DNA of 64,000 nucleotides from Mesorhizobium sp. (lineage in GTDB: Bacteria > Pseudomonadota > Alphaproteobacteria > Rhizobiales > Rhizobiaceae). Under the pieces are notes generated by a model. It was not told where the DNA came from, ran no database searches, and saw nothing but the letters and a program-made list of their open reading frames with translations. The position numbers and the translations under genes are program-made. How positions within the stretch are numbered: position 1 is the stretch's first letter; each line of letters starts with the position of its first letter. The DNA lies in NCBI RefSeq assembly GCF_023954305.1, contig NZ_JAMLIG010000001.1:2542001-2606000 (forward strand), written 5' to 3'. Shown one piece after another: positions 50,815 through 59,361 of this stretch.

Positions 50815-52464
50815 TCACGCCGCTGCAGTTTCCGCTTCGCGGTCGAAGACGAAATTCGCGGCGCGGTCCTGCGCGGCGGCGGCGCACAGCTCACGATACT
50901 TCTGGAAGCCGCCGATGAACATGGTCAGGCCCTGAGGCTTGCCCTTGACGTTGGCGCCGACCCACCAGGTGTTGGCTTTGCGGATGAGCGACTTTTCCGC
51001 CAGCGCCAGCACCAACTTCATCCATGCCTCCTCGGCCTGCGCTTTTGGTTCGACTGCGGCCAACCCGTTCGCGTCCATGTAGGAGATCATGTCGGCGATC
51101 CAGTCGACGTCGTGCTCGGCGATGGTGATGAGGTTGGCGAGCGCGGCCGGCCCATTCGGCCCGCTTGGCGCGAAGAGGTTCGGAAAGCCTTCCAGCATGA
51201 AGCCGAGATAGGAGCGCGGCCCATCCTTCCACTTGTCCTTCAGCGTGCGGCCATTTCGGCCCACCACGTCGAAGGCGAGCAGGGCGCCGGTCAGCGCATC
51301 GTAGCCGGTGGCGAAGATCAGCATGTCCAGCTCGATTTCGCCGCTCTCGGTGCGGATGCCCTTCTCGGTGATCTCGACGATCGGGTCGGCCGTGACGTCG
51401 ACCAGATGCACGTTGGGCCGGTTGTAGGTCTCGTAATATTCGGTGTCGAGACAAGGCCGGCGGGCGAAGATCGGATATCCGCGCGGCTTCAGCGCCTCGG
51501 CGGTCTTGGGATCGGCGACGATCTCGCCGATCTTCTCGCGCACGAAATCGGCGACCTGGTCGTTGGCCTCCTGGTTGACCAGCAGGTCGGAGAAGGAGCC
51601 GAGGAAGGTGTGGCCGCCATTGATCCAGGCCTGTTCCATCACCTCCCGGCGCTGCGACGGCGGCAGGCTGAAGTAGGGGCGCGTGGTGGCCGGCCGGGCG
51701 CCGCCGGTCGGGTTGTTGCGCATCGCCTCGCGCATGGCTCGGTAGTGCCGCTTCATCTCGGCGATATAGTCCGCTTCGAGCGTGTGGTTGCGCATCGGCA
51801 GCGTGAAGCTCGGCGTGCGCTGGAAGACGAAGAGTTCGCCCGCCTCGCGTCCGAGCGTCTGGATGATCTGGATACCGGTCGAGCCGGTGCCGATGACGCC
51901 GACGCGCTTGCCGGCGAAGTCGACCTTTTCCTGGGGCCATTTCTGCGCCCGCAGCAATCTGCCCTTGAAGCGCTCGATGCCGGGAATATCGGGGTCTTTC
52001 GGCACCGACAACGGCCCCGTCGTCATGATGCAGTAGGGCGCTTCGAGCGTGTCGCCGCGGTCGGTCGTGGCGCGCCAGACCTTCCTCGCCTCGTCCCAGA
52101 TGGCGCTGGTGACGCGGGTGTTGAAATGGTAGTGCCGGCGCAGGTCGAGCCTGTCGGCGACGAAGTTCGCATAGGCGAGGATCTCCGGCTGGCCGGCGAA
52201 CTGCTCGCTCCAGGTCCATTCCTGCTCGATCTCCTCCGAGAAGCCGTAGCTGTAATCGACGCTCATCAGGTCGCAGCGCGCGCCTGGATAGCGGTTCCAG
52301 TACCAGACGCCGCCGACGTCGCCGCCGGCTTCGATGCCGACGACGGTCTTGCCCATCTCGCGGAAGCGGTAAGTGGCATACATGCCGCCGAACCCGGCGC
52401 CCACGACGATGACGTCGACCCGGCACGCGCCGGAGCCCTTTGCAGCCTGATTGTCCTGATCCAT
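50815..52464 (-). CDS. Baeyer-Villiger-type flavin monooxygenase with altered fingerprint
   Basis: A 549-aa type I BVMO/FMO-family protein with two Rossmann folds: VVGAGFGGMYATYRFREMG (FAD, ~20-38) and VIGTGSTGIQIIQTLGREAG (NADPH, ~190-209). It has the cyclohexanone monooxygenase-type VWYWNRYPGARCDLMSVDYS. The family fingerprint F-x-G-x3-H-x3-W-P appears as FKGRLLRAQKWP (166-177): the conserved His is Arg172. The rest looks intact, including IFATGYDALTGALLAFDV. It should convert a ketone to an ester or lactone unless the substitution changes this. ATG at 52464 follows GGAGGAA. First gene of a unit with the HAD gene. Confidence 0.87.
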   Translation of the reverse strand: MDQDNQAAKGSGACRVDVIVVGAGFGGMYATYRFREMGKTVVGIEAGGDVGGVWYWNRYPGARCDLMSVDYSYGFSEEIEQEWTWSEQFAGQPEILAYANFVADRLDLRRHYHFNTRVTSAIWDEARKVWRATTDRGDTLEAPYCIMTTGPLSVPKDPDIPGIERFKGRLLRAQKWPQEKVDFAGKRVGVIGTGSTGIQIIQTLGREAGELFVFQRTPSFTLPMRNHTLEADYIAEMKRHYRAMREAMRNNPTGGARPATTRPYFSLPPSQRREVMEQAWINGGHTFLGSFSDLLVNQEANDQVADFVREKIGEIVADPKTAEALKPRGYPIFARRPCLDTEYYETYNRPNVHLVDVTADPIVEITEKGIRTESGEIELDMLIFATGYDALTGALLAFDVVGRNGRTLKDKWKDGPRSYLGFMLEGFPNLFAPSGPNGPAALANLITIAEHDVDWIADMISYMDANGLAAVEPKAQAEEAWMKLVLALAEKSLIRKANTWWVGANVKGKPQGLTMFIGGFQKYRELCAAAAQDRAANFVFDREAETAAA

Positions 52465-52648
52465 GAAAATTCCTCCGGATTGGGAGGCCGCCACGATCCG
52501 CTTCCCGAGTGGCGGCAAGCCGCTGCTCGTATCCCGCCCAATCGCCGACACGTCTCCGCTCTGCCGATCCGGCGGTGCCGGATGGCTGCGCGAAGCGCCG
52601 GAACTGGGCTGGTCCTCCCGGGAATGGTCTTGCGACCACCTTTTCCAA

Positions 52649-52677
52649 AGCATCGGAGGGCCGCGCCGCCAAGTCAA
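52649..52677 (-). promoter_or_regulatory. Candidate promoter of the BVMO gene
   Basis: On the minus strand TTGACT (52672-52677), 17 bp and GATGCT (52649-52654). The -35 matches the ligase promoter in sequence and in spacing to the palindrome (23 bp versus 24). The -10 is weak, as expected of an activator-dependent promoter. The predicted leader is long, ~180 bases. Confidence 0.4.
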
Positions 52678-52700
52678 CGGCATCGCGAATGCGAAGGGAA

Positions 52701-52718
52701 GTTTCACAGGTGTGAAAC
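52701..52718. promoter_or_regulatory. Operator candidate, cluster palindrome (site 3)
   Basis: GTTTCACAGGTGTGAAAC, identical to site 2 at 17 of 18 bases, with the flank GAATGCGAAGGGA conserved immediately before. It lies 237 bp from the BVMO start and 201 bp before the phosphatase start. Confidence 0.7.
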
Positions 52719-52918
52719 ATTTTGAGGCGATTTCGACGCCGAAGGAACCACGACGCAAGGCCGCGGCCAACCCTTCGCCGTCGTTCAGCCGCTCCTCGTG
52801 ACGAACTCGTTTGGCGCGACGCCATACAGGACCGGCTACACCGCCACGCTTCCGGCACTTTCGCCTTGCATCCCGATCTGGCAGAACCGGGTGCTGTTCG
52901 AGCGGTGGGAGGCAAGTC

Positions 52919-53728
52919 GTGTCGGCTGACAATTTGCGGCGGGAAGAATTCGCGGTGGACCTTGCCCGCCGGGCCGGCGAACTGGGCATGACCTATTTCC
53001 GCGACAGGGATTCTCTCACCATCGAGAGCAAGGGGCACCAGGATCTGGTCTCGGAAGCCGATCGAAACGTCGAAACCTTCGTGCGCAAGGCGATTCTGGA
53101 AGCCTATCCGGAAGACGGCATCGTCGGGGAGGAACATGCGCCGACGAAAGGCGGATCGGGCTTTGACTGGGTGATCGACCCGATCGACGGCACCGCAAAC
53201 TTCGTGCGTGGCATCCCGGCATGGACGGTCGTGATCGCCGGCGTGCGCCATGGAACCTGCGACGTCGCGGTGATCCACGAGCCTTGCACCGGCGAGACCT
53301 TCCACGCCCGGCGCGGCGGCGGGGCGTTCCTGAACGGCAGGGCGATGCGCGCGAGTTCGACCTCCAGCCTCGGCGAAGGCTCGGTCGGCACCGGATTTTC
53401 CAACCGTCGCGAGGCGCGCAACATCGTTCCGTTCATCGAGAGCCTGGTCGCACGCGGCGGCGTCTTCTACCGCAACGCCTCGGGCGCGCTGATGCTGGCC
53501 TATGTCGCTTCGGGCCGGCTGCTCGGCTATGTCGAGGAGCACATGAATGCCTGGGACTGCCTCGCAGGCCTGCTTATGATCGAAGAGGCCGGCGGCCGGA
53601 TCGTTCCTCCGAACGCTTCGACCGTTCTCGACGAGGGCACCGTCGTTATCGCCGGTGGCTCGAACGTGTTTGCCGAGATCCAGTCGATGGCGGTGCAGGC
53701 TTTTGGCGCCGGCGCGGAGCCAGGCTGA
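52919..53728 (+). CDS. Inositol monophosphatase family phosphatase
   Basis: A 269-aa Mg-dependent phosphatase of the IMPase/SuhB/HisN superfamily. Metal sites are seen in GIVGEEHAP (~67-75), DWVIDPIDGTANFVRGIPAW (~80-99) and HMNAWDCLAGLLMIEEAGG (C-terminal Asp). Start: GTG at 52919 has GGGAGG with normal spacing and gives the family length; an upstream frame has no homologous residues. It converges with an ABC ATPase gene (28 bp), beside iol genes, so dephosphorylation of an inositol phosphate is plausible, although SuhB- or histidinol-phosphatase-like roles cannot be excluded. Confidence 0.88.
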   Translation: MSADNLRREEFAVDLARRAGELGMTYFRDRDSLTIESKGHQDLVSEADRNVETFVRKAILEAYPEDGIVGEEHAPTKGGSGFDWVIDPIDGTANFVRGIPAWTVVIAGVRHGTCDVAVIHEPCTGETFHARRGGGAFLNGRAMRASSTSSLGEGSVGTGFSNRREARNIVPFIESLVARGGVFYRNASGALMLAYVASGRLLGYVEEHMNAWDCLAGLLMIEEAGGRIVPPNASTVLDEGTVVIAGGSNVFAEIQSMAVQAFGAGAEPG

Positions 53729-53756
53729 GCCGGGCTCCATCTCGTTCCGCGAGGCT

Positions 53757-54833
53757 TCAGGCGGAGATAAGCACCGGGCCGCGTTCGGCGAATTTCACGC
53801 CCACGTTCTGGCCGGCCCGCAGGGCCGAGTCGACGTCGTCGGAGACGACGAATATCTCGCCGAATTCGGTGCTCACGCGAAATTCGAGGTGGCTGCCGAC
53901 ATAGGTGACTTTCTCCAGCCGGCCCGGGAAGGTCCCTTCCGCACCTGCTGGGGTCAGTTCGATGCGGCCCGCCCGCGCGGCAAGCTTCGCAGGCCCGACC
54001 GCGCGGCCGCGCGCCGGCAGGCGCAGCGATATCGGCCCGACCCGGACGACGGCAACGTCGCCGTCGACCGCTTCGATATGGCATTCGAAGATGTTGGCTT
54101 CGCCGATGAAGTCCGCCACGAAGGCGTTCGCCGGTGCCTCGTAGAGATCGCGCGGCGTCCCGTCCTGGGCGATCTCGGCATTGTTCATAACGATGATGCG
54201 GTCGGAGACGGCGAGCGCCTCCTCCTGGTCGTGGGTGACGTAGACGACCGTGAGGCCTAGCTTTTGCTGTATCTCGCGGATCTCCTCGCGCACGTGCCGG
54301 CGCAGCTTGGCGTCGAGGTTGGACAGAGGCTCGTCGAAGAGAAGGACCTGTGGTTCCAGCACCAGCGCGCGCGCCACCGCGACACGTTGCTGCTGGCCGC
54401 CGGACAATTGGCTCGGCAGGCGGTCGCCGAAGCTCGACAAGCCGACCAGTTCGAGACCGGCCTGGGCTTTCTCGGTGACGTCCTTCTTGTCGAAACCGGA
54501 GAATTTGAGCCCGTACTGCACGTTTTCGCGAACGGTCATGTGCGGGAACAGCGCATAGGACTGAAACACCATCGAGACGTCGCGCTCGGTCGCGGGCAGC
54601 CGCGTGACGTCGTTGCCGCCGATGAGGATCTGCCCGCTGGTGGCAAGCTCGAGCCCGGCGATCATGCGCAGGTTTGTCGTCTTGCCGCACCCCGAGGGTC
54701 CGAGCAGCGTCACCAGCTTGCCGGCCTCGATGAAGAGCGAGATGTTGTTCACCGCCGGAGCCGGGCCGCGCCCGTAGACCTTGGTCACGTCGCGGAACTC
54801 GACCGAGGCGGCATTGCTCTTGAATTCGACCAT
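53757..54833 (-). CDS. ABC transporter ATPase, FbpC/PotA-like
   Basis: A 358-aa importer ATPase with a C-terminal TOBE regulatory domain. Walker A GPSGCGKTTNLRM (~42-54), signature LPSQLSGGQQQRVAVARAL, Walker B VLLFDEPLSNLDAKLR and H-loop VYVTHDQEEAL. Belongs to the iron/putrescine/sugar-phosphate (FbpC, AfuC) group. The start overlaps the permease stop by one base. It powers the fused permease at 54833-57112. Cargo discussed under that gene. Confidence 0.92.
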   Translation of the reverse strand: MVEFKSNAASVEFRDVTKVYGRGPAPAVNNISLFIEAGKLVTLLGPSGCGKTTNLRMIAGLELATSGQILIGGNDVTRLPATERDVSMVFQSYALFPHMTVRENVQYGLKFSGFDKKDVTEKAQAGLELVGLSSFGDRLPSQLSGGQQQRVAVARALVLEPQVLLFDEPLSNLDAKLRRHVREEIREIQQKLGLTVVYVTHDQEEALAVSDRIIVMNNAEIAQDGTPRDLYEAPANAFVADFIGEANIFECHIEAVDGDVAVVRVGPISLRLPARGRAVGPAKLAARAGRIELTPAGAEGTFPGRLEKVTYVGSHLEFRVSTEFGEIFVVSDDVDSALRAGQNVGVKFAERGPVLISA

Positions 54834-57112
54834 CAGCCTCCTCCGATGGTGACGGGTTGGGTCTGTCCCGGCAGGCTGACGTTCGAGCGCCAGCCGGCCG
54901 CCTGCGGGTCGTCACCCGTGCGGCGGCCGATGTTGCGGCGTCCGACCGCCAGCTGCATCAGTCCGATGACGGCGAGCATCACGCCGATCAGCACCGTCGA
55001 ATAGGCGATGGCGATGCCATACTCGTTGTTCTCCACCCGTCCGACGATGTAGCTGGTCGACATGTCGTAGCGCGCGCTGACCAGGAAGATGATGGCGCTG
55101 ATCGCGGTCATGGCCCGAACGAACGAATAGACCAGCGCGGCCAGGATGGCAGGGCGAAGCAGCGGCAGGATCACCTTGCGGAACGTTTGCCAGGAGTTGG
55201 CGCCGAGCGTCAGCGAGGATTCGTCCAGGCTGCGGTCGATCTGCGACATCGAGGCGATTCCGGCGCGCACGCCGACCGGCATGTTGCGGAAGATGAACGA
55301 GAGGACGAGGATGATGCCGGTGCCGGTCAGTTCGATCGGCGGCACGTTGAAGGCGATGACGTAGGACACGCCGATGATTGTCCCCGGAATGGCGAAAGAC
55401 AGCATCGTGCCGAACTCGAACGCGTTCTTGCCGGCGAAGCTCTGCCGCACCAGCAGCCAGGCCGTCACCAGGCCGATCGCCGCGGTCAGCGGAGCGGAAA
55501 TGAGTGCGATCTGCATCGTCGTCCAGAACGAGTTCCAGGCGGAGCCGCGCCAGTGGATGCCGAATTCCGTCCAGCCGATGGAGAAAGCCGTGACGTAGTG
55601 GTGGAACGTCAGCGTGAAGTCGACGCCCCACAGCCGCACGAAGCTGCCGTAGAAGATCGTGGCGTAGACGATCAGCGTGAACAGGGTCCAGAAGCCGGCG
55701 ACCGCGAATACCGTATTGCGCAGGCCGGCCGGCAGATGCGGGTGGACGCCTGCGTCGCCCTTGCCCGAAACCGTGGTGTAGGATTTCGCGCCCAGCCAGA
55801 ACCGCTGCGCATAGAAGGCGCCGAGCGTGAAGAACAGGAGCACGATCGCAAGGACGGCCGCTTGCGCCTGGTCGTATTGCGCCCCGACGATGGCGAAGAA
55901 GATCTCCGTCGAAAGGACGTCGAAATTGCCGCCCAGCACCAGCGGATTGCCGAAATCGGCCATGGATTCGATGAAGCCGAGAAGGAACGCATTGGCCAGG
56001 CCCGGCCGCATCAGCGGCAGCGACACCGTCACGAAAGTCTGCCAGCGGCTGGCGCGCAGCGTCTGCGCGGCTTCCTCCATCGAGGGGCTTACGCCCTCCA
56101 CCACGCCGATCATCACGAGGAATGCGATCGGCGTGAAGGCCAGCGTCTGAGCGATCAGCAGGCCCGGCAGGCCGTAGACCCAGCGTGTCGGCTGTACGCC
56201 GAAAAGCTCGGCGAGACCTTGCGTAAAGATGCCTGACATGCCGAACAGGAGAATGATGGCGAGGCCGATCACGAAGGGTGGCGTGATGATCGGCAGCACG
56301 GTCAGCGCGCGCAGCGTGGTGCCGAAGCGAAAGCCCGAGCGGGTCACCACCAGCGCGAAGACGAGGCCAAGGACCGTGGTGATGACGCCGACCAGGATGG
56401 CGAGGAACAGCGAGTTCCACGCCACGCCGCAGCGCGGACCGCCGGTCACGCAATCCAGGCCCCAGAGCCTTTCGCTGAGGAACTTGGTGAAGAAGACCGA
56501 CAGGGAATAATCGCCGTCCTGCGTAACGATGGCGCTCAGCAGCATCTGGAAGATCGGCATGAAGATGAAGATGCCGACAACGGCCACCACGAAGACGATG
56601 GCGCCGACGACGAACTCGTCGCCGCCCACCGCCCCGCGGGCCGCGAGGCCCAGACTGAACAGGAAGAGGAAGGCCACCCCGGTCAGCAGAGCGCCCCAGC
56701 CCATGCCGAACTGGCGGTCGCCGAGGTCGCCGAACAAGGCGTTCAGCCATTGCCACTGGAAGCCGCGCAATCCGATGCCGAAGCCTTGCAACAGGAACCA
56801 CGCGCCGCCGGCCAGGCCGACGGCGATCAGCAGATATCCGAAAACAGGTTCGGACTTGCGCCGGCCCGCCAGGGCGAGCGGAAGAAGCAGGAGCGCGCCG
56901 AGCGGCGCCAGCCATGGCTTTTCGCCCCGGAGGTTGAGGAAGACCGCGGGCGCTGCGTCGTCGTCGAACGGATAGCCGTCGAACAGCCAGCCGAATGTGA
57001 AGAAATTGGCGTCGACGCCGTACCACGGCAGCAGTGCATAACCGATGAGGCCGACCGCCGTCCAAAGGACGACGGTCGGGTGCAGCACTGGCTGTCGTTT
57101 TTGGACCCGCAC
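54833..57112 (-). CDS. Fused double-permease ABC transporter subunit, FbpB/AfuB-like
   Basis: A 759-aa integral membrane protein with two BPD_transp_1 permease domains in tandem, after a long N-terminal region with several extra membrane segments. Both EAA coupling loops are present: EEAAQTLRASRWQTFVTVSLP (about 430) split from its second copy DESSLTLGANSWQTFRKVILP (about 650). Fused permeases of this form occur in FbpB (Fe3+) and AfuB (sugar phosphate) transporters. It starts 15 bp after the binding-protein gene. Cargo is uncertain; the setting beside iol and IMPase genes favours a polyol phosphate over iron. Confidence 0.9.
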   Translation of the reverse strand: MRVQKRQPVLHPTVVLWTAVGLIGYALLPWYGVDANFFTFGWLFDGYPFDDDAAPAVFLNLRGEKPWLAPLGALLLLPLALAGRRKSEPVFGYLLIAVGLAGGAWFLLQGFGIGLRGFQWQWLNALFGDLGDRQFGMGWGALLTGVAFLFLFSLGLAARGAVGGDEFVVGAIVFVVAVVGIFIFMPIFQMLLSAIVTQDGDYSLSVFFTKFLSERLWGLDCVTGGPRCGVAWNSLFLAILVGVITTVLGLVFALVVTRSGFRFGTTLRALTVLPIITPPFVIGLAIILLFGMSGIFTQGLAELFGVQPTRWVYGLPGLLIAQTLAFTPIAFLVMIGVVEGVSPSMEEAAQTLRASRWQTFVTVSLPLMRPGLANAFLLGFIESMADFGNPLVLGGNFDVLSTEIFFAIVGAQYDQAQAAVLAIVLLFFTLGAFYAQRFWLGAKSYTTVSGKGDAGVHPHLPAGLRNTVFAVAGFWTLFTLIVYATIFYGSFVRLWGVDFTLTFHHYVTAFSIGWTEFGIHWRGSAWNSFWTTMQIALISAPLTAAIGLVTAWLLVRQSFAGKNAFEFGTMLSFAIPGTIIGVSYVIAFNVPPIELTGTGIILVLSFIFRNMPVGVRAGIASMSQIDRSLDESSLTLGANSWQTFRKVILPLLRPAILAALVYSFVRAMTAISAIIFLVSARYDMSTSYIVGRVENNEYGIAIAYSTVLIGVMLAVIGLMQLAVGRRNIGRRTGDDPQAAGWRSNVSLPGQTQPVTIGGG

Positions 57113-57127
57113 CTTACTGGCAACGGA

Positions 57128-58153
57128 TCATTGCGGAAGAGTCGAGACCTCGGTGTCCCACTTCTGCAGCAGGCGCTTGCGCTCGTCGCTGGATCCGTAT
57201 TTCTTGAAGTCGTACTCGATCAGTTTGATCGTCGACAGATCCGGCGACAGCGGCGAACCGGTGGCCGCCTTGTTGGACGGAAGCTGGAACGACTTCACCT
57301 CCTGCGCGCGCGACTGCATCGCGGCGGTCAGGGCCCAATCGTAGAACTTCTTCGCCTCTTCGGGATTGCGGGCGCCCTTGATCAGCGACATCGAGCCGAT
57401 CTCGTAGCCCGTGCCCTCGCAGGGTGCCACCGTCACGACGGGGAAGCCCGCCGCAGTCTGCGCCACGGCGTCGTGCATGAACACGATGCCGATCGTGGTC
57501 TCGCCGAGGCCCGCGGCCTTGATCGGAGCCGATCCCGACTTGGTGTATTGGTTGATGTTCTTGTGCAGGGCCTTCATGTAGTCGAAGCCCGCGTCCTCGC
57601 CCATCAGCTGCACGATGGTGGCGAGCATCGTGTAGGCCGTACCCGACGAGTTGGGGTTGGCCATCTGCACCTGGCCCTTGTATTCGGGCTTGATCAGGTC
57701 GGCCCAGCATTTGGGCTCGGGCATGTTGTTCTTGGCGAGCAGATCCTTGTTGTAGCCGAAGCCGAGCGCACCCGAATAGACGCCGATGGTCCTGTTGCCG
57801 GCGGCTTCAGCCTGGCTGATCGCCCAGGGATGCAACTCGCCGCGCATCGGCGATACGTATTCCTCCGTCAATCCTTCCTCTGCTGCCTGGAGATGCGGAT
57901 CGCCGGTGCCGCCCCACCACACGTCTCCCTTGGGATTCGACGCTTCGGCCCGCACCTGGGCGTAGGTCTCCCCGGAGCTCTTGCGGGTCATGTCGACAGT
58001 AATGCCTGTCTCGGCCTCGAACGTGGTCTTGATCTGCTGGCACCAGGCCTCGTCCGCGGCGCAGTAGAGCACCAGATTGGCGGCATGTGAGAGGGCGGTG
58101 CCGCCAAGCAGCACCGCAGACGTCAAAGCTATTCCGAGCGTGAACCTGTTCAT
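57128..58153 (-). CDS. ABC transporter binding protein, FbpA/AfuA-like
   Basis: A 341-aa periplasmic binding protein. The signal peptide ends at SHAAN (about residue 24). Mature start: LVLYCAADEAWCQQIKTTFE, and then DVWWGGTGDPHLQAAEEGLT and MANPNSSGTAYTMLATIVQL, typical of the ferric/phosphonate/sugar-phosphate group. In iron-binding FbpA proteins, adjacent C-terminal Tyr-Tyr ligands hold the metal; no such pair is seen here (nearest is KKFYDWAL). The gene heads a three-gene operon, divergent from iolG across 204 bp. Polyol- or sugar-phosphate binding is a reasonable alternative to iron. Confidence 0.88.
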   Translation of the reverse strand: MNRFTLGIALTSAVLLGGTALSHAANLVLYCAADEAWCQQIKTTFEAETGITVDMTRKSSGETYAQVRAEASNPKGDVWWGGTGDPHLQAAEEGLTEEYVSPMRGELHPWAISQAEAAGNRTIGVYSGALGFGYNKDLLAKNNMPEPKCWADLIKPEYKGQVQMANPNSSGTAYTMLATIVQLMGEDAGFDYMKALHKNINQYTKSGSAPIKAAGLGETTIGIVFMHDAVAQTAAGFPVVTVAPCEGTGYEIGSMSLIKGARNPEEAKKFYDWALTAAMQSRAQEVKSFQLPSNKAATGSPLSPDLSTIKLIEYDFKKYGSSDERKRLLQKWDTEVSTLPQ

Positions 58154-58357
58154 CTTTCAGTCCTCCCTGACAGCGGCTTATCGTTTGCCGACTTAGGTAG
58201 AGATTGTGGGATTTCGTGAACCAATGCAATCGTGACGACCGATTTGGCTCGGGTGACGTTTTGCGATGGCACAGAGAGAGCCGTCGCATTAGTGTCGCCG
58301 CAAGGCATAGAATCTGCCTTACGACGTGCATGTGACATCCGCGGAGGAGGCGGCCAG

Positions 58358-59347
58358 ATGGGAGTGAGATTCGGCCTGCTCGGCGCAGGTCGCATTGGCA
58401 AAGTGCATGCCCGTGCGATCGCCGCGAATCCCGACGCGACGCTCGTCGCGGTCGCCGATCCGCTGAACCAGGCCGCGCGCGACATCTCCGGGCGACATGG
58501 CTGCGACATCCGCACCATCGAGGCTGTCGAGACGGCGGCCGACATCGACGCGGTCGTCATCTGCACGCCAACCGACACCCACGCCGACCTGATCGAGCGC
58601 TTCGCTCGCGCCGGCAAGGCGATCTTCTGCGAGAAGCCGATCGACCTCGACGTGTCCCGGGTCGAAGCCTGCCTGAAGGTCGTCGCCGCGGAGAAAGCGA
58701 CGCTGATGGTGGGCTTCAACCGCCGTTTCGATCCGCATTTCATGGCAGTGCGCCGGGCCATCGACGATGGTGCGATAGGCAAGGTCGAGATGGTCACCAT
58801 CACGTCGCGCGACCCGGGCCCCCCGCCTGCGGAGTATATCACGCGCTCCGGCGGCATCTTTCGCGATATGACCATCCATGACTTCGACATGGCGCGCTTC
58901 CTGCTCGGGGAGGAGCCCGTCAGGGTGGCGGCGTCAGCTTCCGTCCTGGTCGATCCGCAGATCGGCGCGCTCGGAGATTTCGACAGCGTCAGCGTCATCC
59001 TGACCACCGCGTCGGGGCGGCAGTGCGTGATTTCGAATTCCCGCCGCGCCACCTACGGCTATGACCAGCGCATCGAGGTGCACGGGTCGTCCGGCATGGT
59101 GGCGGCGGAAAACCAGCGCCCGGTTTCGATCGAGGTGGCCAATGCGAAGGGCTATACGCGCCCGCCGCTGCACGACTTCTTCATGACCCGTTATCTCGAC
59201 GCCTATGCCAACGAGATCGCGGCGTTCATAGCCACGGTGAAAACCGGCGGGCCGGCTTCGCCGGGCGGTGCCGACGGGCTGGCCGCGCTGCGGCTCGCCG
59301 AGGCGGCGCTCAAGGCCGCCCGGACCGGCATGACCGTGGACGTATGA
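58358..59347 (+). CDS. iolG: myo-Inositol 2-dehydrogenase (Gfo/Idh/MocA family)
   Basis: A 329-aa NAD-dependent dehydrogenase oxidising myo-inositol to scyllo-inosose. Rossmann motif LLGAGRIGKVHARAI (residues 7-21), the family EKP (IFCEKPIDL, ~88-96) and the catalytic segment GGIFRDMTIHDFDMARFLLG with the His/Asp pair. ATG at 58358 has GGAGGAGG upstream; longer starts add non-family sequence. It begins the plus-strand iol operon, so a scyllo-inositol or related dehydrogenase activity is the main alternative. Confidence 0.9.
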   Translation: MGVRFGLLGAGRIGKVHARAIAANPDATLVAVADPLNQAARDISGRHGCDIRTIEAVETAADIDAVVICTPTDTHADLIERFARAGKAIFCEKPIDLDVSRVEACLKVVAAEKATLMVGFNRRFDPHFMAVRRAIDDGAIGKVEMVTITSRDPGPPPAEYITRSGGIFRDMTIHDFDMARFLLGEEPVRVAASASVLVDPQIGALGDFDSVSVILTTASGRQCVISNSRRATYGYDQRIEVHGSSGMVAAENQRPVSIEVANAKGYTRPPLHDFFMTRYLDAYANEIAAFIATVKTGGPASPGGADGLAALRLAEAALKAARTGMTVDV

Positions 59348-59361
59348 GGAGCGCCACGTCG

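Larger units (their letters stand above)
52465..52918. other. 454-bp divergent spacer between the BVMO and IMPase-family genes
   Basis: No convincing gene. Open frames lack family similarity. It holds the palindrome at 52701, a candidate minus-strand promoter at 52649-52677, and the unassigned promoter of the plus-strand phosphatase gene. The block 52672-52718 is similar to 48516-48563, so this spacer shares a promoter ancestor with the ligase-OYE spacer. Confidence 0.6.

Noticed and set aside
53757..58153. Plain annotation of the ABC importer as an iron(III) transporter.
   Set aside because: Family membership does not fix the cargo. The Tyr-Tyr iron ligands were not seen, and no iron-related genes are nearby, so the specific iron label was not used.
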